Source of the DNA: Filosporella fistucella
Lineage: Eukaryota; Ascomycota; Leotiomycetes; Helotiales
Assembly (NCBI GenBank): GCA_030077755.1
Contig: JAQJZZ010000011.1
Coordinates: 1,054,001-1,118,000 of the forward strand
Direction of reading: 5' to 3'
DNA: 64,000 nucleotides
Part shown: one piece after another, positions 36,336 to 48,272 of the stretch
Numbering within the stretch: position 1 is the first letter of the stretch
Layout of the letters: each line of letters starts with the position of its first letter
Program-made: the position numbers and the translations under genes
The notes under the pieces: generated by a model
Told to the model about the DNA's origin: nothing
What the model saw: only the letters and a program-made list of their open reading frames with translations
The model's database searches: none

Positions 36336-36948
36336 ATTCGAGGGCTTACTCATTCAATTTGAAGCGGCCAGGAGAAGTTGTTGTGTTGCAGGATGAGCGT
36401 CGCTTTCGGTCATCTCCCGTGGAGCTTTTCTCCCCTTACATTTCTCCTTGTGTGTTCATCTGTCCGTCAACGGGACTGATGTATTTTGTATTTAAGTTGG
36501 CACTTTGCACATAGCCTCGCTAAGGTCATAAGGTACCTTACCATCATATACACGATTTCTTTGATTGATCATACTAGGCTCAAAGTTGTGGGATGACTTT
36601 GCCTTTCACTTTCACAATAGCTATTCTTCACATGTCATTACCACATTGACCACAATGATCCTTGAGTGTATTTTAGCGCTTTGCGTGGGGTAGATTTGCT
36701 GAGTGTCAAGGTCATTCGAGATATTAATATTGAGCTACAAGGTTTTATTGCTCCTAGATGGAACATGGGGACTGCCGCGGTTCTAAGTTCAAGACATCAC
36801 TGCGCAATTGATCTTCAATGAATTCACTTTCATGCCGGTAACCTAATATACATGCTGTACTGTAACCTCATAGCCAAGATTCGCGTCGTCATAAATCATA
36901 ACGCTAAAGTCAAATTCAGAATACATGATCATTCATATCCCATCATCA
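36336..36948. other. Convergent intergenic spacer
   Basis: About 610 bp between two converging genes. No gene is seen. Confidence 0.45.
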
Positions 36949-38112
36949 TTAATCATAACCATCACCTCCATAAGCCCTACTATCTCTCCTTTCCCTGTCC
37001 CTCGTACTCCTATGACTTCTTCCCCCGCCACTCTTCGAGCTCTTCCCCGCCTCACTTCTCCCATCCGGCTCATCCCATTTCTCATCCCACTTCCGTTCCT
37101 TTTTATCAGTTTCCTTCTTCCCATCCTCCCATTTATCGACTACGGCATTAGCAGCCAATCCACCAACAGCAGCTCCAAGCAGTGTGATCAATGCGTTGGG
37201 CGATTTGTCTCTCCCTCGTCCCTTCGGCGAATAAGCCACCTGTGCTTTCTGACTCGCCCAGCCACCCACCAATGCACCTACAGCACCACCAGTCAATCCT
37301 ACTTTACTGGACGTAAATACGCCTTCCACTTCATCCTTCAGTCCATATCTATGCGCAGTATCCCTTGCTTTGTCGACTGTATGAGACCCTGTACTCCTGC
37401 GCGCAACCTGCTGATCACCATATCCAGAGCGGTGATCAGGAGAATGGTCGCGATAGCCTCTGCCGTGATAAGAAGAGCTTCTCCTGGTTACGGCTTTTGG
37501 ACGGCGAGGAGCGTGGTGATAGGAATCAGAATAGTAATCGCCGTCGTCGTCCCAGGAATTACGTCTGCCTCTTCCACGTCGACTATCTCGTTCTCGCTCG
37601 TGGTCTAGTGGTGTGTAATAGGGTTGGACGGGAGGAGGAGGGAAATAAGGTTCCTGTCTTCGTGGTTGCGAGAATTGAGAGGGGGGAGAGGGCATGTATT
37701 CAGGTCTTGTTCTGGGCGGTTCATGGCTGTATTGTGGTGGGATACCGAATGGTGAGTCCCGGGTATCAGGAAGTCCTGCCCCTCCAGTTGTATACCTCGG
37801 TGAATCCTGCATCATCTTTTCCTCCCTTGTCTGTGGTTCCTCGACTTCGTATTCCTGTCCTGAACCTGCTTCAGATTCTTGATCTGAACGATTATGTCTA
37901 TCCAAGTTCCGTTCTGATAGAGCGGTACCACCAGCAGCACCAGCACCAGCTCCAAACTCCGCGTCTTTACTTGAGCGTCTCGATTGCTTGTTCTTTGTGA
38001 GAACTTTTGGTTTGTATGTATCCGCGTGCACGTACTTGTCGGGTATTTTGTGAAAGTGCTTGTCGATGACTTTATCGGCGCCCTTGAGGCCAAGCGCTAT
38101 GAAAGGTTCCAT
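36949..38112 (-). CDS. Hypothetical protein with two glycine-rich hydrophobic segments, 387 aa
   Basis: This is a single-exon gene. The N-terminal 40 residues (MEPFIALGLKGADKVIDKHF) look helical. A long disordered Arg/Ser/Pro/Tyr-rich middle follows, with many RR and SxR sequences. Near the C-terminus two glycine-patterned hydrophobic segments, VGLTGGAVGALVGGWASQ and LITLLGAAVGGLAANAVV, are separated by a basic loop. This resembles a glycine-zipper two-transmembrane hairpin. The tail is strongly charged (KKERKWDEKWDE) and rich in Arg/Ser/Gly. The protein could be membrane-associated. No enzyme motif is visible and the function is unknown. Confidence 0.7.
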   Translation of the reverse strand: MEPFIALGLKGADKVIDKHFHKIPDKYVHADTYKPKVLTKNKQSRRSSKDAEFGAGAGAAGGTALSERNLDRHNRSDQESEAGSGQEYEVEEPQTREEKMMQDSPRYTTGGAGLPDTRDSPFGIPPQYSHEPPRTRPEYMPSPPSQFSQPRRQEPYFPPPPVQPYYTPLDHERERDSRRGRGRRNSWDDDGDYYSDSYHHAPRRPKAVTRRSSSYHGRGYRDHSPDHRSGYGDQQVARRSTGSHTVDKARDTAHRYGLKDEVEGVFTSSKVGLTGGAVGALVGGWASQKAQVAYSPKGRGRDKSPNALITLLGAAVGGLAANAVVDKWEDGKKETDKKERKWDEKWDEPDGRSEAGKSSKSGGGRSHRSTRDRERRDSRAYGGDGYD

Positions 38113-39763
38113 GATATCCGGATTTTCGGGATCCCTGATGACGTTGGCCGGGACGAGCGAGATTTAAGTTCGGGGTTTTCTGTTTTAGGTCGTCTGGACT
38201 GTTCCAGAACGCCCGTATGATTACTGTATATGTGATTACTTTGGAGGTGTTGTAGATATCGGCGGTGGTTTTGTGAATCCACGGTTGTTCCCGCTTCAGA
38301 CGACGAAACTGAGAGGGATGATGCTTCTTCATATAATATCATCACGTTGCACACCGCTCCCTCCACAATGTCCCCCGCCATCTTTTGCTTCCGCGTGGCA
38401 ACAGTGTGAGCCAAACATCGTGATTTTGCGGGATGTGAAAGCTCAAACTTGGCTATTCTGTCATCGTGCATTAGACCCACTTTTGGACCAGTCTCGCCAA
38501 ATAAAGGGGCAACACGTGATGCAGATCTTCAGGGTTTCTTACTCGGGACTACGAAGCTTGAACCCTACCTCACTTGATGGCGAAGTAATATTTGGGGGTG
38601 CAGTCGCTATAAAGATACCATTAAGAATAGATACAGCAATAGATATTTTGCTTTTATCTTATGGAAATATTTTTGCACCCAAGAGAGCACTCATTCTGCG
38701 AGCTGATTATAATACCACCTTGCCACCTCAAAACTAGTGCCGGCAATGTGAATAAGCCTTCTGGCAACCTTAGGTGATGGTTTCCTTTGGACGACTTTGT
38801 TGGGATAACCGATTTCAAAGTAGAAATTAATGTGGTAAAATTCGAGGAACGCCTTTTATGATACATGTCAAAAGAGAGTCGGTAGTGCTGGAGGGCTCTG
38901 AAGCTGATTCTACCTCTGCAAGGCCACATGGGACAAATGGAGCATTACCAATTAAATGCGGCGTTATTCATCAATGATGTCGTCAAATGTGTCGCGAATG
39001 AGAGACCGTCTTCAGGAAAAGGAAAAGAAAAAGAACGATTTTTGATGGATAACCGAGAAGTCCTTGAGTATCCTATAATGTGATTGATCCAGGCTGATTG
39101 AGCTTTCTGAGCTTTGGTAACCACAAGTACCTCATACATGGTTGGCACGTATTCCGATCGATTGACGACGTACGCTAATATATCTGGTAACTCAAATCTG
39201 GGAAAGTTTGGGTAGTTGGTTTATTCTCTACTGAATGGAGAACTCAAGCTTCATGAGCGTCAAGTTTGGTGTGCGAATTGTTGTTTGTTACCACTACAGT
39301 GCGATATTCATTAGCTGTCATGAGTACCACGTGTCCTGTGACAGCTGCGTGACTCGTTCCATGACGTAAAGCACACTTGAATCTATCACAAGTTTGGAAC
39401 ACATTGGTACTGGCTATCGCCTGCCTTACAGTGCAAGATGTAAACTTACCAGGCGTCAAAGTCTCGACATTACTTTGCAATATGGAATGTCTTGAATGTC
39501 TCGAGATCCAAGCCATAGAATATTTCCTAGATAAGATCTTAGCCTAGAGTGCGATAGGACTAGCTCCGATATCAGCCGGATGTGGAAGTCAACCCCTGAA
39601 TGTCATCATTCTGCCAAACCTCGAACGGGCTAAGTCAAGAAATCATAATCCCTGGCTCGTGAATCTCTCCTCCATCGCAAGTCGCAAATAGCAATTCCAT
39701 ACCTCTATACCTCCATACATCCCCATACATCAGTCTTATTTGCAGCAGCTTGAAAGGTTGGAA
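38113..39763. other. Intergenic, 1.65 kb
   Basis: This is the largest empty gap in the middle of the window, between divergent genes. Frames up to 154 codons exist on both strands but show no family features, splice continuity or consistent composition. Confidence 0.45.
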
Positions 39764-40491
39764 ATGGCAATCCGGCAGATCTTGATGGTATGCGCTGCTT
39801 CAGTGGCTTTGGTCAATGTCGCGGCGGCGCATGGAGGCGCGCATCAAAAGCCAATTGTGGTTGATCCGGAAGCAGACTGGACAACAAAACACATGGCTAG
39901 TAAGGGCTCAAAAATCCCACCCACGATATCGCATCACTAATTACAGCAGGTGAACACCACATTGACAATTTTGATCCGCCCTCATTCTTCTCCCTTCACG
40001 ACTATGACAATAATGGCTTCTGGGACCGCTCTGAGATCTTGAAAACCTACGGAATGGAGGACGAATCTGCGAAGAACGTGCCGCACGAGAAGCGGGAGGA
40101 AATCATCAGAGAGATCATGAAGCTGATGGATACAAATAACAATGGGATCATTGAAAGGGAGGAATGGACCGCATTTACGCAAGAGAGGAAGGGGACTCTT
40201 CCAGATTTCGGCTTAGGCCCTGGACATCACTGGGATATGGAAACGGAGTATGAAATTCATCACTGGGAGAAGTAGGTCTTTCCACAAAGGATTTTGGTGT
40301 GTCAGAAAGCTATACTAATTATTATTAGATATCACGATGAGAATACGAAAGAAGAGGACCTGATACACCCCGAGGATATTGAGCACTTTCGAAAACACGA
40401 CGAATTAGAAGATGAGGCTGAGCGAGTTGCCGCTCTGGATAAATTATCAATTGTTGAGCAAAATATTCCAGAAAAGTTTAGGAGGGCATGA
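39764..40491 (+). CDS. Secretory-pathway EF-hand calcium-binding protein
   Basis: Three exons (39764-39899, 39947-40271, 40329-40491) give 207 aa. The N-terminal signal peptide is MAIRQILMVCAASVALVNVAAAHGG. Two EF-hand loops are visible: DYDNNGFWDRSE (residues 64-75) and DTNNNGIIEREE (107-118), both with the expected Asp/Asn, central Gly and final Glu. A His/Glu/Asp-rich tail follows (YHDENTKEEDLIHPEDIEHF). The arrangement resembles nucleobindin or CREC-type luminal calcium binders. No C-terminal HDEL/KDEL is present, so the protein may be secreted or held elsewhere in the pathway. The alternative acceptor at the first intron (CAG repeated) would change one residue. Confidence 0.87.
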
Positions 40492-41604
40492 ATGTTGGCC
40501 ACATAGAATACAGCTACACAATAATAAAGTAATGTCAAAGCAATCCAACAGGGCACATCATGCGAAGGAGAGGTCAGTTGATTTAAGTTCTATCACATGT
40601 GATCAGTGTCCAAGCTGTGAGGACATTTGCTGACAGGAGCTAAAGTTGATTCGCCATGGATATTGGACATATATGGTGCTCTAACAACAGACTACAGTAG
40701 CATTTGATGATATTGTAAACCTTTCGGGGAATGACCTCGCATGGGAGTCCACTGTCGAAGGCAGATGGTATACATGGAGCACCCAAAAAGCTATTCGATC
40801 CTGAAGCTCTGCCCCATATTTCCCTACAATTTGCATGTAGACATCCACCGCAACGCCAAGTTTCGGAATCCACAGAATACAAAGCTAAAACGCCCTGACG
40901 TATCTGAATTCTGTAACTCCTCCTGACCGAGATGTTCATGTATCAACTGCTACACGGTATCTTCCATCTATTGATTTCACAACCCAAGGATCTATAGCTT
41001 GCTTCCAAGACCAAGAAATGTTATCTACACGTTTAACTTTTAATATTTTCCAGTTTACCCACTCGTCGGTCCATGATTCGTCCGGTCTGACTATATGAGT
41101 GAGCTTGAGTAAGCCGCCTCGCGCAAGGAACGAGCATCATGTTCTGATCGCCGTTGGAACATGATAGGTATCTATAGGAATCTGAGCATAAGATTTACCC
41201 GCATAACACGAAATGACATGGATACTTTGATAGGCTCGTAACTCGAGTCAAATGATGCAGCACTTCCCCAAAAGTACTCACTAAAATAATTTGATCAAGT
41301 ATGCCGACACCAAAGATCCTTCATTCGGAAAAAACAAATTTAGTTTTATTCCCGATCAATATCATGATCCCCAAGACTTTCAACATATCCATATTGATTC
41401 AAGACAAATAGCATGGTGAAACCTTGTTCTGCTATTATCCTTACCCACAATTCCTGTAGGTGATGGTGTTATACAGCACTACCTCCGGTTAGCTCCGAGC
41501 GCTGACGCCAAGACCAGCATCGACTCCCATACACAAATTTGAAAATCAGTTTTCATCATCAACCTCATTGTATATCTCAAATCCGCTACCAGTCTACTCA
41601 CAGT
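40492..41604. other. Intergenic, 1.1 kb
   Basis: This probably carries the bZIP-gene promoter. No supported gene is found on either strand. Confidence 0.45.
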
Positions 41605-43114
41605 ATGGCCTCATCTTCGACCTCACCTGATGAATTAATAGACGAAGGTGCTCATGTTGGGGATGCCGGAAGTAACAAGGGTCCGAAACGTCAAACGGAG
41701 AAAAGAAAGCTACAGAACCGTGTTGCACAGCGAAAATATCGTACGCGTCTCTGAACTTGTCTTCATTCTTACGGACCAAAGAGACTAAGTCACTTCAGGC
41801 GAAAACTTAAAAGCCAAGATTGAAGCGCTTGAGAAGGCAGCAGCTGAGCAAGCTAAACCTACTGAGATCCAATTCGGCACCACCAGAGTCCACCCATCCT
41901 ATACAGCCATTCCAGATGTTGGGCTCCCGGAAACTGAAGATTCTTGGGCCATCAACTTTGATGCTTTTCCAGAACTTGCTTCAATACCCAGTTTAAATAG
42001 CGATACATCGACGTTCCCAACTCCCACGACCGGATTCAGTGAAATGGACCAAATCACACCAGACGCTACAGAAGTGCTCCAAGATGTGAACTTATTAGAT
42101 ACTAATTTCGATATTGATCTCGATTTTTTCGTGAGTCAACTACCACCTTTAGTGCCCGACTCGCAACCAGTGCAATTCAGCAATCTGCGAAACCAAGTCC
42201 CTCTTGTGAATTACTTTGAGAGTATGCTGCAACAGGAGAAAGCAAAAGTGAGAGCATCAAAGACTCAATCTTCTACTCCACATCTTAACGGCTTCGTAAC
42301 TCGGCCACTGCCCCCAAGAAAGGTCAAACCTAACTTGTTCAAAAGACCGGACAGGTCAGCCTACTCTGATGCCAAATGGGGCTCAACGATATCATCTGAT
42401 CTCATACAACAACTCCGCCTGGATGATACGAAAGAGAATCAGTCTCTGGTCAGGACAGCACTAGCTCGCAATTACAATTTCAGAGACGTCTTTCTAGCAG
42501 GTCTTTCTGCACTAGGAAAACAAAACTCGGGCGGCCCAGACGTACGAAGCAATCTCACAGACCCGAAAAAGAATACCCTGACGCTACTTCCGACGTCAAC
42601 ATTGCAGGCATTCTTATCAATTGCAGTGACAATGGGATTGCCTATCCCAGAAATGCACATGAAAACATACCAAAGTCCTTTCTATCAACCTGAAGCTGTG
42701 GCGAAAGGAGACCTAAACGTCATGATGGCGACTCATTCTACCATGCCATCGAATCTTCGCCCCACGGTGGCACAGATTACTCATCCTCATCACCCTTGGG
42801 TTGATATTATTCCATTTCCCTGTATACGCGAGCGAGCACTCACTCTCAGCGCTATGGAGCCGCCGATGATTGACTTATATGAACTGAAGAATGATATATT
42901 TCTGAACAATGGCATTTTCTGTTGGAGGACGGATGGCAAAGGTTTGGCTGGTACTGGCCAGCCGTGGGACAGGAGGAGTTGGGAAGCAGAGCCTTGGTTC
43001 TTGAAAAAGTGGTACGCTCTGATTGGAGGCGAAAGTGGAGAGTTGTGGGAGCAGACCAAGTGGTGGAGGGTGTTAAGGGGCTTAGATGGTGATATTGACT
43101 GGAGTGAAACCTAG
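41605..43114 (+). CDS. bZIP transcription factor with DUF3425
   Basis: Two exons (41605-41740, 41799-43114) encode 483 aa. The basic region KRQTEKRKLQNRVAQRKYR spans the intron and has the bZIP N-x7-R core. The following helix (ENLKAKIEALEKAAAEQ) is a very short zipper. The middle is acidic and disordered, as in activation regions. The last 230 residues match the fungal DUF3425 domain, visible as HPWVDIIPFPCIRERAL, GIFCWRTDGKGLAGTGQPWD and ESWEAEPWFLKKW-like text. This pairing is common in ascomycete regulators, many of unknown target. The nearest neighbours give no clue to the regulon. Confidence 0.88.
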
Positions 43115-43388
43115 ATGAAGGAAGAGGATTGGAGAAGATACCCATTTGTTCTTATGAATAAGTTCTCATGAGCTATTTGTCTACTGTACCAAGGCGAAAG
43201 AAGAAACTGCAAAGGTATTGATAACAAACACAATGCCAGAGGATCTACCGGCTTTGAGTAAGGTGTCCTCAGAAGTCCTTGCATGGTATGAAAGCGATGT
43301 CCTGATACGTGTATCAATGTTGTTTAGGTCTGGAAGGATGTTGAATATTCCACTTGCAAAACATAAAACTGCTTCATCTTTATTGTAG
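43115..43388. other. Spacer after the bZIP gene
   Basis: This holds the bZIP 3' region; no gene is seen. Confidence 0.4.
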
Positions 43389-44095
43389 GCTGCTATAGTC
43401 CCCCCAAGGTTCCCCAGAGATTTACCTCAGCGAATTTGGCGGCGCCGAATTATTTTGATCCAGCAGCAGAAAGCTCACGCTTCTCAAAATCATCGACACA
43501 TGATGCAGGCGCTTTCATGGGACCAGCAGAAGCTTGACTGTTTCAAGAAGCTGACGAAGTTGTACCTAGCAAAGCTGGATATTCTGATGTGGTATGCGAG
43601 TATGACAAGAGTTGATAGCGTTGCCGAAGATTTGAAACACTTGAGAGAGGAAACGGATAACCTTGAGAGTATGCTGGCGGAGATCAAAGTGGCTTTTCAT
43701 TCTCTTCCTGATGGATTAAGAGAGTTACTGGATGCAGAAAAGTCATCATGACATTTGGAGCACGTCTTCGGTTCGGAATTGAAGGGTGTGCAGTTCTCAA
43801 GCCCTTTCGGATTACAGACCAAGATATTGATGGAGCTGGTCGCCGAGGAGAAGCTTGGTTCCGCGCAAGACATATTCAATAAAGCGAGTGTTCAGCTAGA
43901 GGAGGGTGACAAGTGATACTGCGCAAGCATACACATTCATATGACAGTCTGGTTTCTGGGCTGATTGCAAATACTCGTCTTGTTGCTGAATTTAGGAACC
44001 TGCATAAGCTTGCTATTCAAATCCAACGAGGCTTAGTGAGAGTAGAGAAATGTCAAATTTTTCTTTTGCGAGGCAGAGCGGGTGAAGGCTCATAG
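43389..44095 (+). pseudogene. Broken coiled-coil gene: in-frame TGA plus frame jump
   Basis: One frame stays open from 43389 (after a TAG) to a TGA at 43749-43751 and then goes on, in the same frame, to another TGA at 43914. Both halves look coding: DQQKLDCFKKLTKLYLAKLD and LREETDNLESMLAEIK before the stop, and LMELVAEEKLGSAQDIFNK after it. Coding character continues in another frame (KHTHSYDSLVSGLIANTRL) to 44095, as if one base were missing near 43912. No ATG occurs in the frame before about 43500, so the N-terminus is probably lost. A CGA (Arg) to TGA change would explain the stop. The family is unknown. Confidence 0.55.
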
Positions 44096-44482
44096 CCGTA
44101 CATGAATTTGCATCTGTCATTTTCCAATGTACAGCTTTCGCAACCCCATGCTACCTCTGAAAGACGCCTACCCAGGTTTACTTCAAGTATTTCCCACCTC
44201 ATACATATGGACCAGGTAGCTCTGATCTCCAATTTGAGAGGACTATCACCTCACTTGCTAGTTGCGTTATAGCTCTAGTCAACTTTGGATCCCGTGATTC
44301 CGAAACCTCGCTCGAGGCAGTAATTGCCGCTTTTGGAAGCAGCTGGGTGCAAAAACAGCACCTTCCTCCCAATTTACTCTAAATAGTTGTCTAGTCTCGC
44401 CACTGCCAGATTAAGAAAACTTTTGTCTACTTTAGAGAGTTGAAATCAACAACGCGTCTTCATCAACGCAACAATCGACTTG
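44096..44482. other. Spacer upstream of the disordered coiled-coil gene
   Basis: These 387 bp have no gene and are presumed to be the promoter of the next gene. Confidence 0.4.
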
Positions 44483-46530
44483 ATGCAACACCTCCCATCA
44501 CACATTGATACAACCATAGCACAACATAGATCTGCTTTCATGTACCTGGCTAATGATATGCTCAGAAATAAACTCGGCATCTCAAGGGATCGCAGTAGTT
44601 CCAGGAAGGGGAGACCCGACGTCAATGGAGCCGGTGGTGCGCAACAGTCTCTTTCATCAGCCGATTCGAGAACTTCTCAACGTACCAGTGGTAATTGGCT
44701 CTACAGCCGCATTGTGCAAGGAAATTCTGACACAATGGCAGTGATCGATAGACTTGGTACACATCCTGCAGATACCCCAACTCCCTATCCTCATCGTCAA
44801 CCAAGCACGTTTGATCGGAGGACGCATGCAAACGCTGCTTCAAAGAGCCATGCCGACACATCCATGCTTCAACCAACACCCTTGATGAGTCATGGTGGTA
44901 ACGTCCCTCAGCGCACAAGTTCATATGTTGGAATTGAGCCACCCACAACCAGACACACTAGTAACTTGCGAACTCCAACAGTTACTCCTGGCATACATCC
45001 ATTCACGAAGGAAGCCACAAACCACGATGATTCACCCCACTCCGCCTCAAGTGATGATGCAACGAGGGCGACAAGAGGTTTCCATCGTGCGAATAAGGAT
45101 GGAAAATCTACGGCTCAACGGCAACACGATTCTGTTTCCCGAAGGCACCAAGATAGCAAGATCTATCCTTCTTTACATAATTCTCCCAGCCCTGAGAAGA
45201 CTACCGAGCAGGCTTGTGATAAGGGATACACTTCTGGTTCAATCAAGGGTGCAGTTGACAGAGGATCAAGCTCTGGTACAATCAAGGGTGGTGTGATTGT
45301 TCCAGCAAACCGCGTAGTTCGGACACCGACTCCCACACCAAAGCTTTCCTCCTTACAATTAGTCCCAGAACGAAATTCAGCCGAAAAAGCATCACAAAAA
45401 ATTGGGAATATAGGAAAGCACTCTCCCCAAAGCAGCAGTGACGAAGGAAGAAAAATTGCGCCGAGGGTAAAGCGACCTAGAATCTCACACGCCCCTAAAG
45501 CATTAAATCCTGGCACACCTATATCTGCAATGAAGAAAGACCTCTCCGTTGCTGGTAAAACTGTCCCCGGCACGCCCGCAAAGCTTTCAAATCCCATAAT
45601 CCCAGCCACCAAAATGGATAAGAATACCCCAGCCAAGACAATTCTAGATGCGGACAATACACTTAAAGCTGATACACCCCCAAAGAAGATCGCTGTTGGA
45701 ATGTACAAATATTCGGACGACAATCCAAAGAGAAAACCTGTACCAGTGTATGCCTTCATAACTGCTGGTGGAAGCAAAGCTCTGAGGTTCAAGTTTGATG
45801 AAAAACGAGCATTACGCTGTGATACAGAATTCAATGGTCGTACAACCGCCAAATATCAAGAAATCAAACTTTCAGCAGAATACGATAAAGGAGATATGGA
45901 TTCAACTAAGACATTTATCCGATCTTGTCTAGAGGACTCGGATGTAGAAGGAGCCGAGTCAGGTATGAATATACAGCGTTCCTGTCCTGACCTTCACCGA
46001 CTGACAACTAAATAGTGCGCTCTCCAACCCCATCCTCATCAAGCGATGACGAAATTGAAAAGCCGGTTAAGCAACCTATGGAAGAAATTGAGAAAATCGA
46101 TAGGAAGATCGAAAGAGCTGAGGGAAAACCTGTTAAAAAGTCCAGGGCGCCCAATGACAGCTTCGATGAGATGCCATCAAGTCTCCAAACCAGATCATCA
46201 AGCCACAGAGTAAAGACCACCGAACAACATGCAGCTAGTGGCGATATGGCCATGACCAACAACATTGGCAACGGCACCGAGCCTGCTTTTAAAACAGGCT
46301 TTATGCATTGTTCTACACAAAGAATTGTCCAAGAACTAAAGGATGAGCTGAATGCAGAAAAGTCAAAAGTCGAAAAGCTTGAAGCAGAACTGAGTGCAGA
46401 GAAATTGAAAGTCCGAACCCTGGAAGCCAACCAGCAGAAGCTTGAGCAGCAAAATGAATCAATACAAGAGCAAATTGCTCGGTTGGAAACGACTATGGAC
46501 ATCCTTAAGGACTGTAAGTTTAGATTCTAA
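44483..46530 (+). CDS. Large disordered protein with C-terminal coiled coil, 664 aa
   Basis: Two exons (44483-45962, 46016-46530) are read. The first 380 residues are low-complexity, rich in Ser, Thr, Pro, His and Arg, with TPTP-type repeats that suit proline-directed kinases, and a near-duplicated unit GSIKGAVDRGSS / GTIKGGVI. A compact-looking segment follows (KPVPVYAFITAGGSKALRFKF, near residue 410-440). After an acidic linker the C-terminus forms a clear heptad coiled coil (QELKDELNAEKSKVEKLEAE, to the end). A GTAAGT inside the last codons might be a further donor, changing the terminus. Function is unknown; chromatin or cytoskeletal scaffolding would fit the layout but is not shown. Confidence 0.7.
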
Positions 46531-47437
46531 TTGTACTCTTGGAGTATGACAAGCAGTCACTAATCTCGATGTCTAAGGGTAAATGTGTTGAAAGTTATTT
46601 GTGGAAGTACGAAATTGTTCGAATTGTATTTGTACTTCAAGCAACGGTGGGAATCGATAAAGACAAGGGGTACATGTTGGACTTGCTATTACTCCATGGA
46701 TTGTTTTAAACAATCAAGGAGAACATGCTATCCTACGTGGATTTTTTGATAGATTTTTCGAATATGTATGAGTGGGATGGGGAGATTTAAGCTTTTAGAA
46801 ACAATTGTTTTACCACGATTCTGTGCTGGGCCCGTTAAACCAAACGATTCAAGATAACAGATCTGACGACCCTAACAAAATGATGAATGTGCGAACCCTC
46901 GCCCGCTTGATTGCACTAGTATAAAGTCAGGCAGCGACACTTGCTCTGGCACACAGTAAAAATAAAGGGTGGTTTTATCTAGGTGGCCGACTAATTGAAA
47001 AGGTCTTCTGTATGGAGCACCCATAAAAATTTGGTTATTTCAAATACCTCGCAGGCACTCGAGCCACGGCAAATCACAACAACGATCACTATGCCTTGTC
47101 GTGAGCGCCGACCTCACTTAGATGGTTCAACAGCATCTGTCATCTGCGCTTTGCTAGCTACCGCTTTGCACATTGTCCTGCAATCCGAAGCCGAGTCAGC
47201 AGAAAACAATGGTTGTTACCAGTCGCGAGCATTGTCTTTGTCAACAGCGTTTGGACTAAATTATATTGCTGGCTGAGGGATATCGATATATTACATGTGC
47301 GGCTCTTTTGGCGCGTTATCGTTAATATTGGTGCGAATGTGGTGGCGACGTGGTTGAGGAAGAAGGCAGGACAGGCCTGGAGTGAGAGGTGGACTTGAGA
47401 TTGGTATCGCCCAGCTTGCTATACGTTTTTGTGCGAT
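46531..47437. other. Convergent intergenic, 0.9 kb
   Basis: No supported gene. A 61-codon plus-strand frame from the ATG at 47091 has a hydrophobic middle but no other support. Confidence 0.4.
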
Positions 47438-48272
47438 CTATGGAAGAATCTCTTCCCCTTTCCAGTCCCAGAGCTTTCCTCGTCTTTTCAATCCGACGCT
47501 ATTCACAACTTCAATCATTTTCTCGACTGCATACTCTGGAGTAAACAGCTTGTCCTCTTTCACACCACCCCAGAATTCTTTGCTCAGTCCTGTTTTCACT
47601 GTTCCTGGGTGGTACGCTATACACATCGCATTGTCTCCGCTTCTAGTGCGCAGCCAGAGATCGAGGCCCTTGGAGAAAGATGTTACGCTTGCTTTGGAAG
47701 CGCGATATGAATACCAGCCCCCTAAGCCATTGTCGCTCGTGGAACCGACACGCGCGGACATGTTCAGCCATACAGCATGAGGAGGGAGGTGCTCAGATGG
47801 AGTTAGAGTGGTGCTTTTCTTTGGGAGGAACGGAGTGAAGTGCTTGGCGAATAGCATGGGACCAATTGTATTGATGGCGAAAGTTTGGGTCAATTGTTCT
47901 TGTGTAAGCTGAGAGGGTGATTTCTCCGGGAACAATATGCCTGGAATGGAGAATGCTAGATGGAGGTGGTGATCCGAGGGTGGAAACCGAGATTTGGCAT
48001 CCTCTGCTGCCCGGAGAATACTGTCTTCGTCTATCTTTCTGTTAATATTGGGCTCAATGGAATGGCAATGTGAGCTTACTCGTAACGTCTACCTCAAGAA
48101 CAGTCAAACGGTCGGAGTCTACATCTGGTAAATCCTGTAAAATGCTCTTCTTCACACTCGTGACATCTTTCCTTGCTGTTGCTACGACCGGAATCGAGGT
48201 TGTTTTAAGAAGGTGTCGGGTAAGATGGAATCCAATTCCTCGGCTTGACGGACAGACTAGAGACCACGACAT
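47438..48272 (-). CDS. Short-chain dehydrogenase/reductase
   Basis: This encodes a 261-residue NAD(P)-dependent oxidoreductase of the classical SDR fold, from two exons (48272-48080, 48030-47438). The catalytic motif is YSYRASK, with Tyr173 and Lys177, preceded by NMSARVGS with the catalytic Ser (156 or 161). NTIGPML matches the NAG region. The cofactor loop reads VCPSSRGIGFHL, where the usual TGxxxGIG has lost its first Gly. AYHPGTVKTGLS after the active site is the common PGxVxT motif. The general look is that of C-factor-like SDRs. The substrate cannot be inferred. Confidence 0.87.

Noticed and set aside
45163..45852. A 229-codon minus-strand frame inside the 44.5 kb gene
   Set aside because: It is an antisense shadow of the repetitive Ser/Thr/Pro coding sequence, with no motif of its own.
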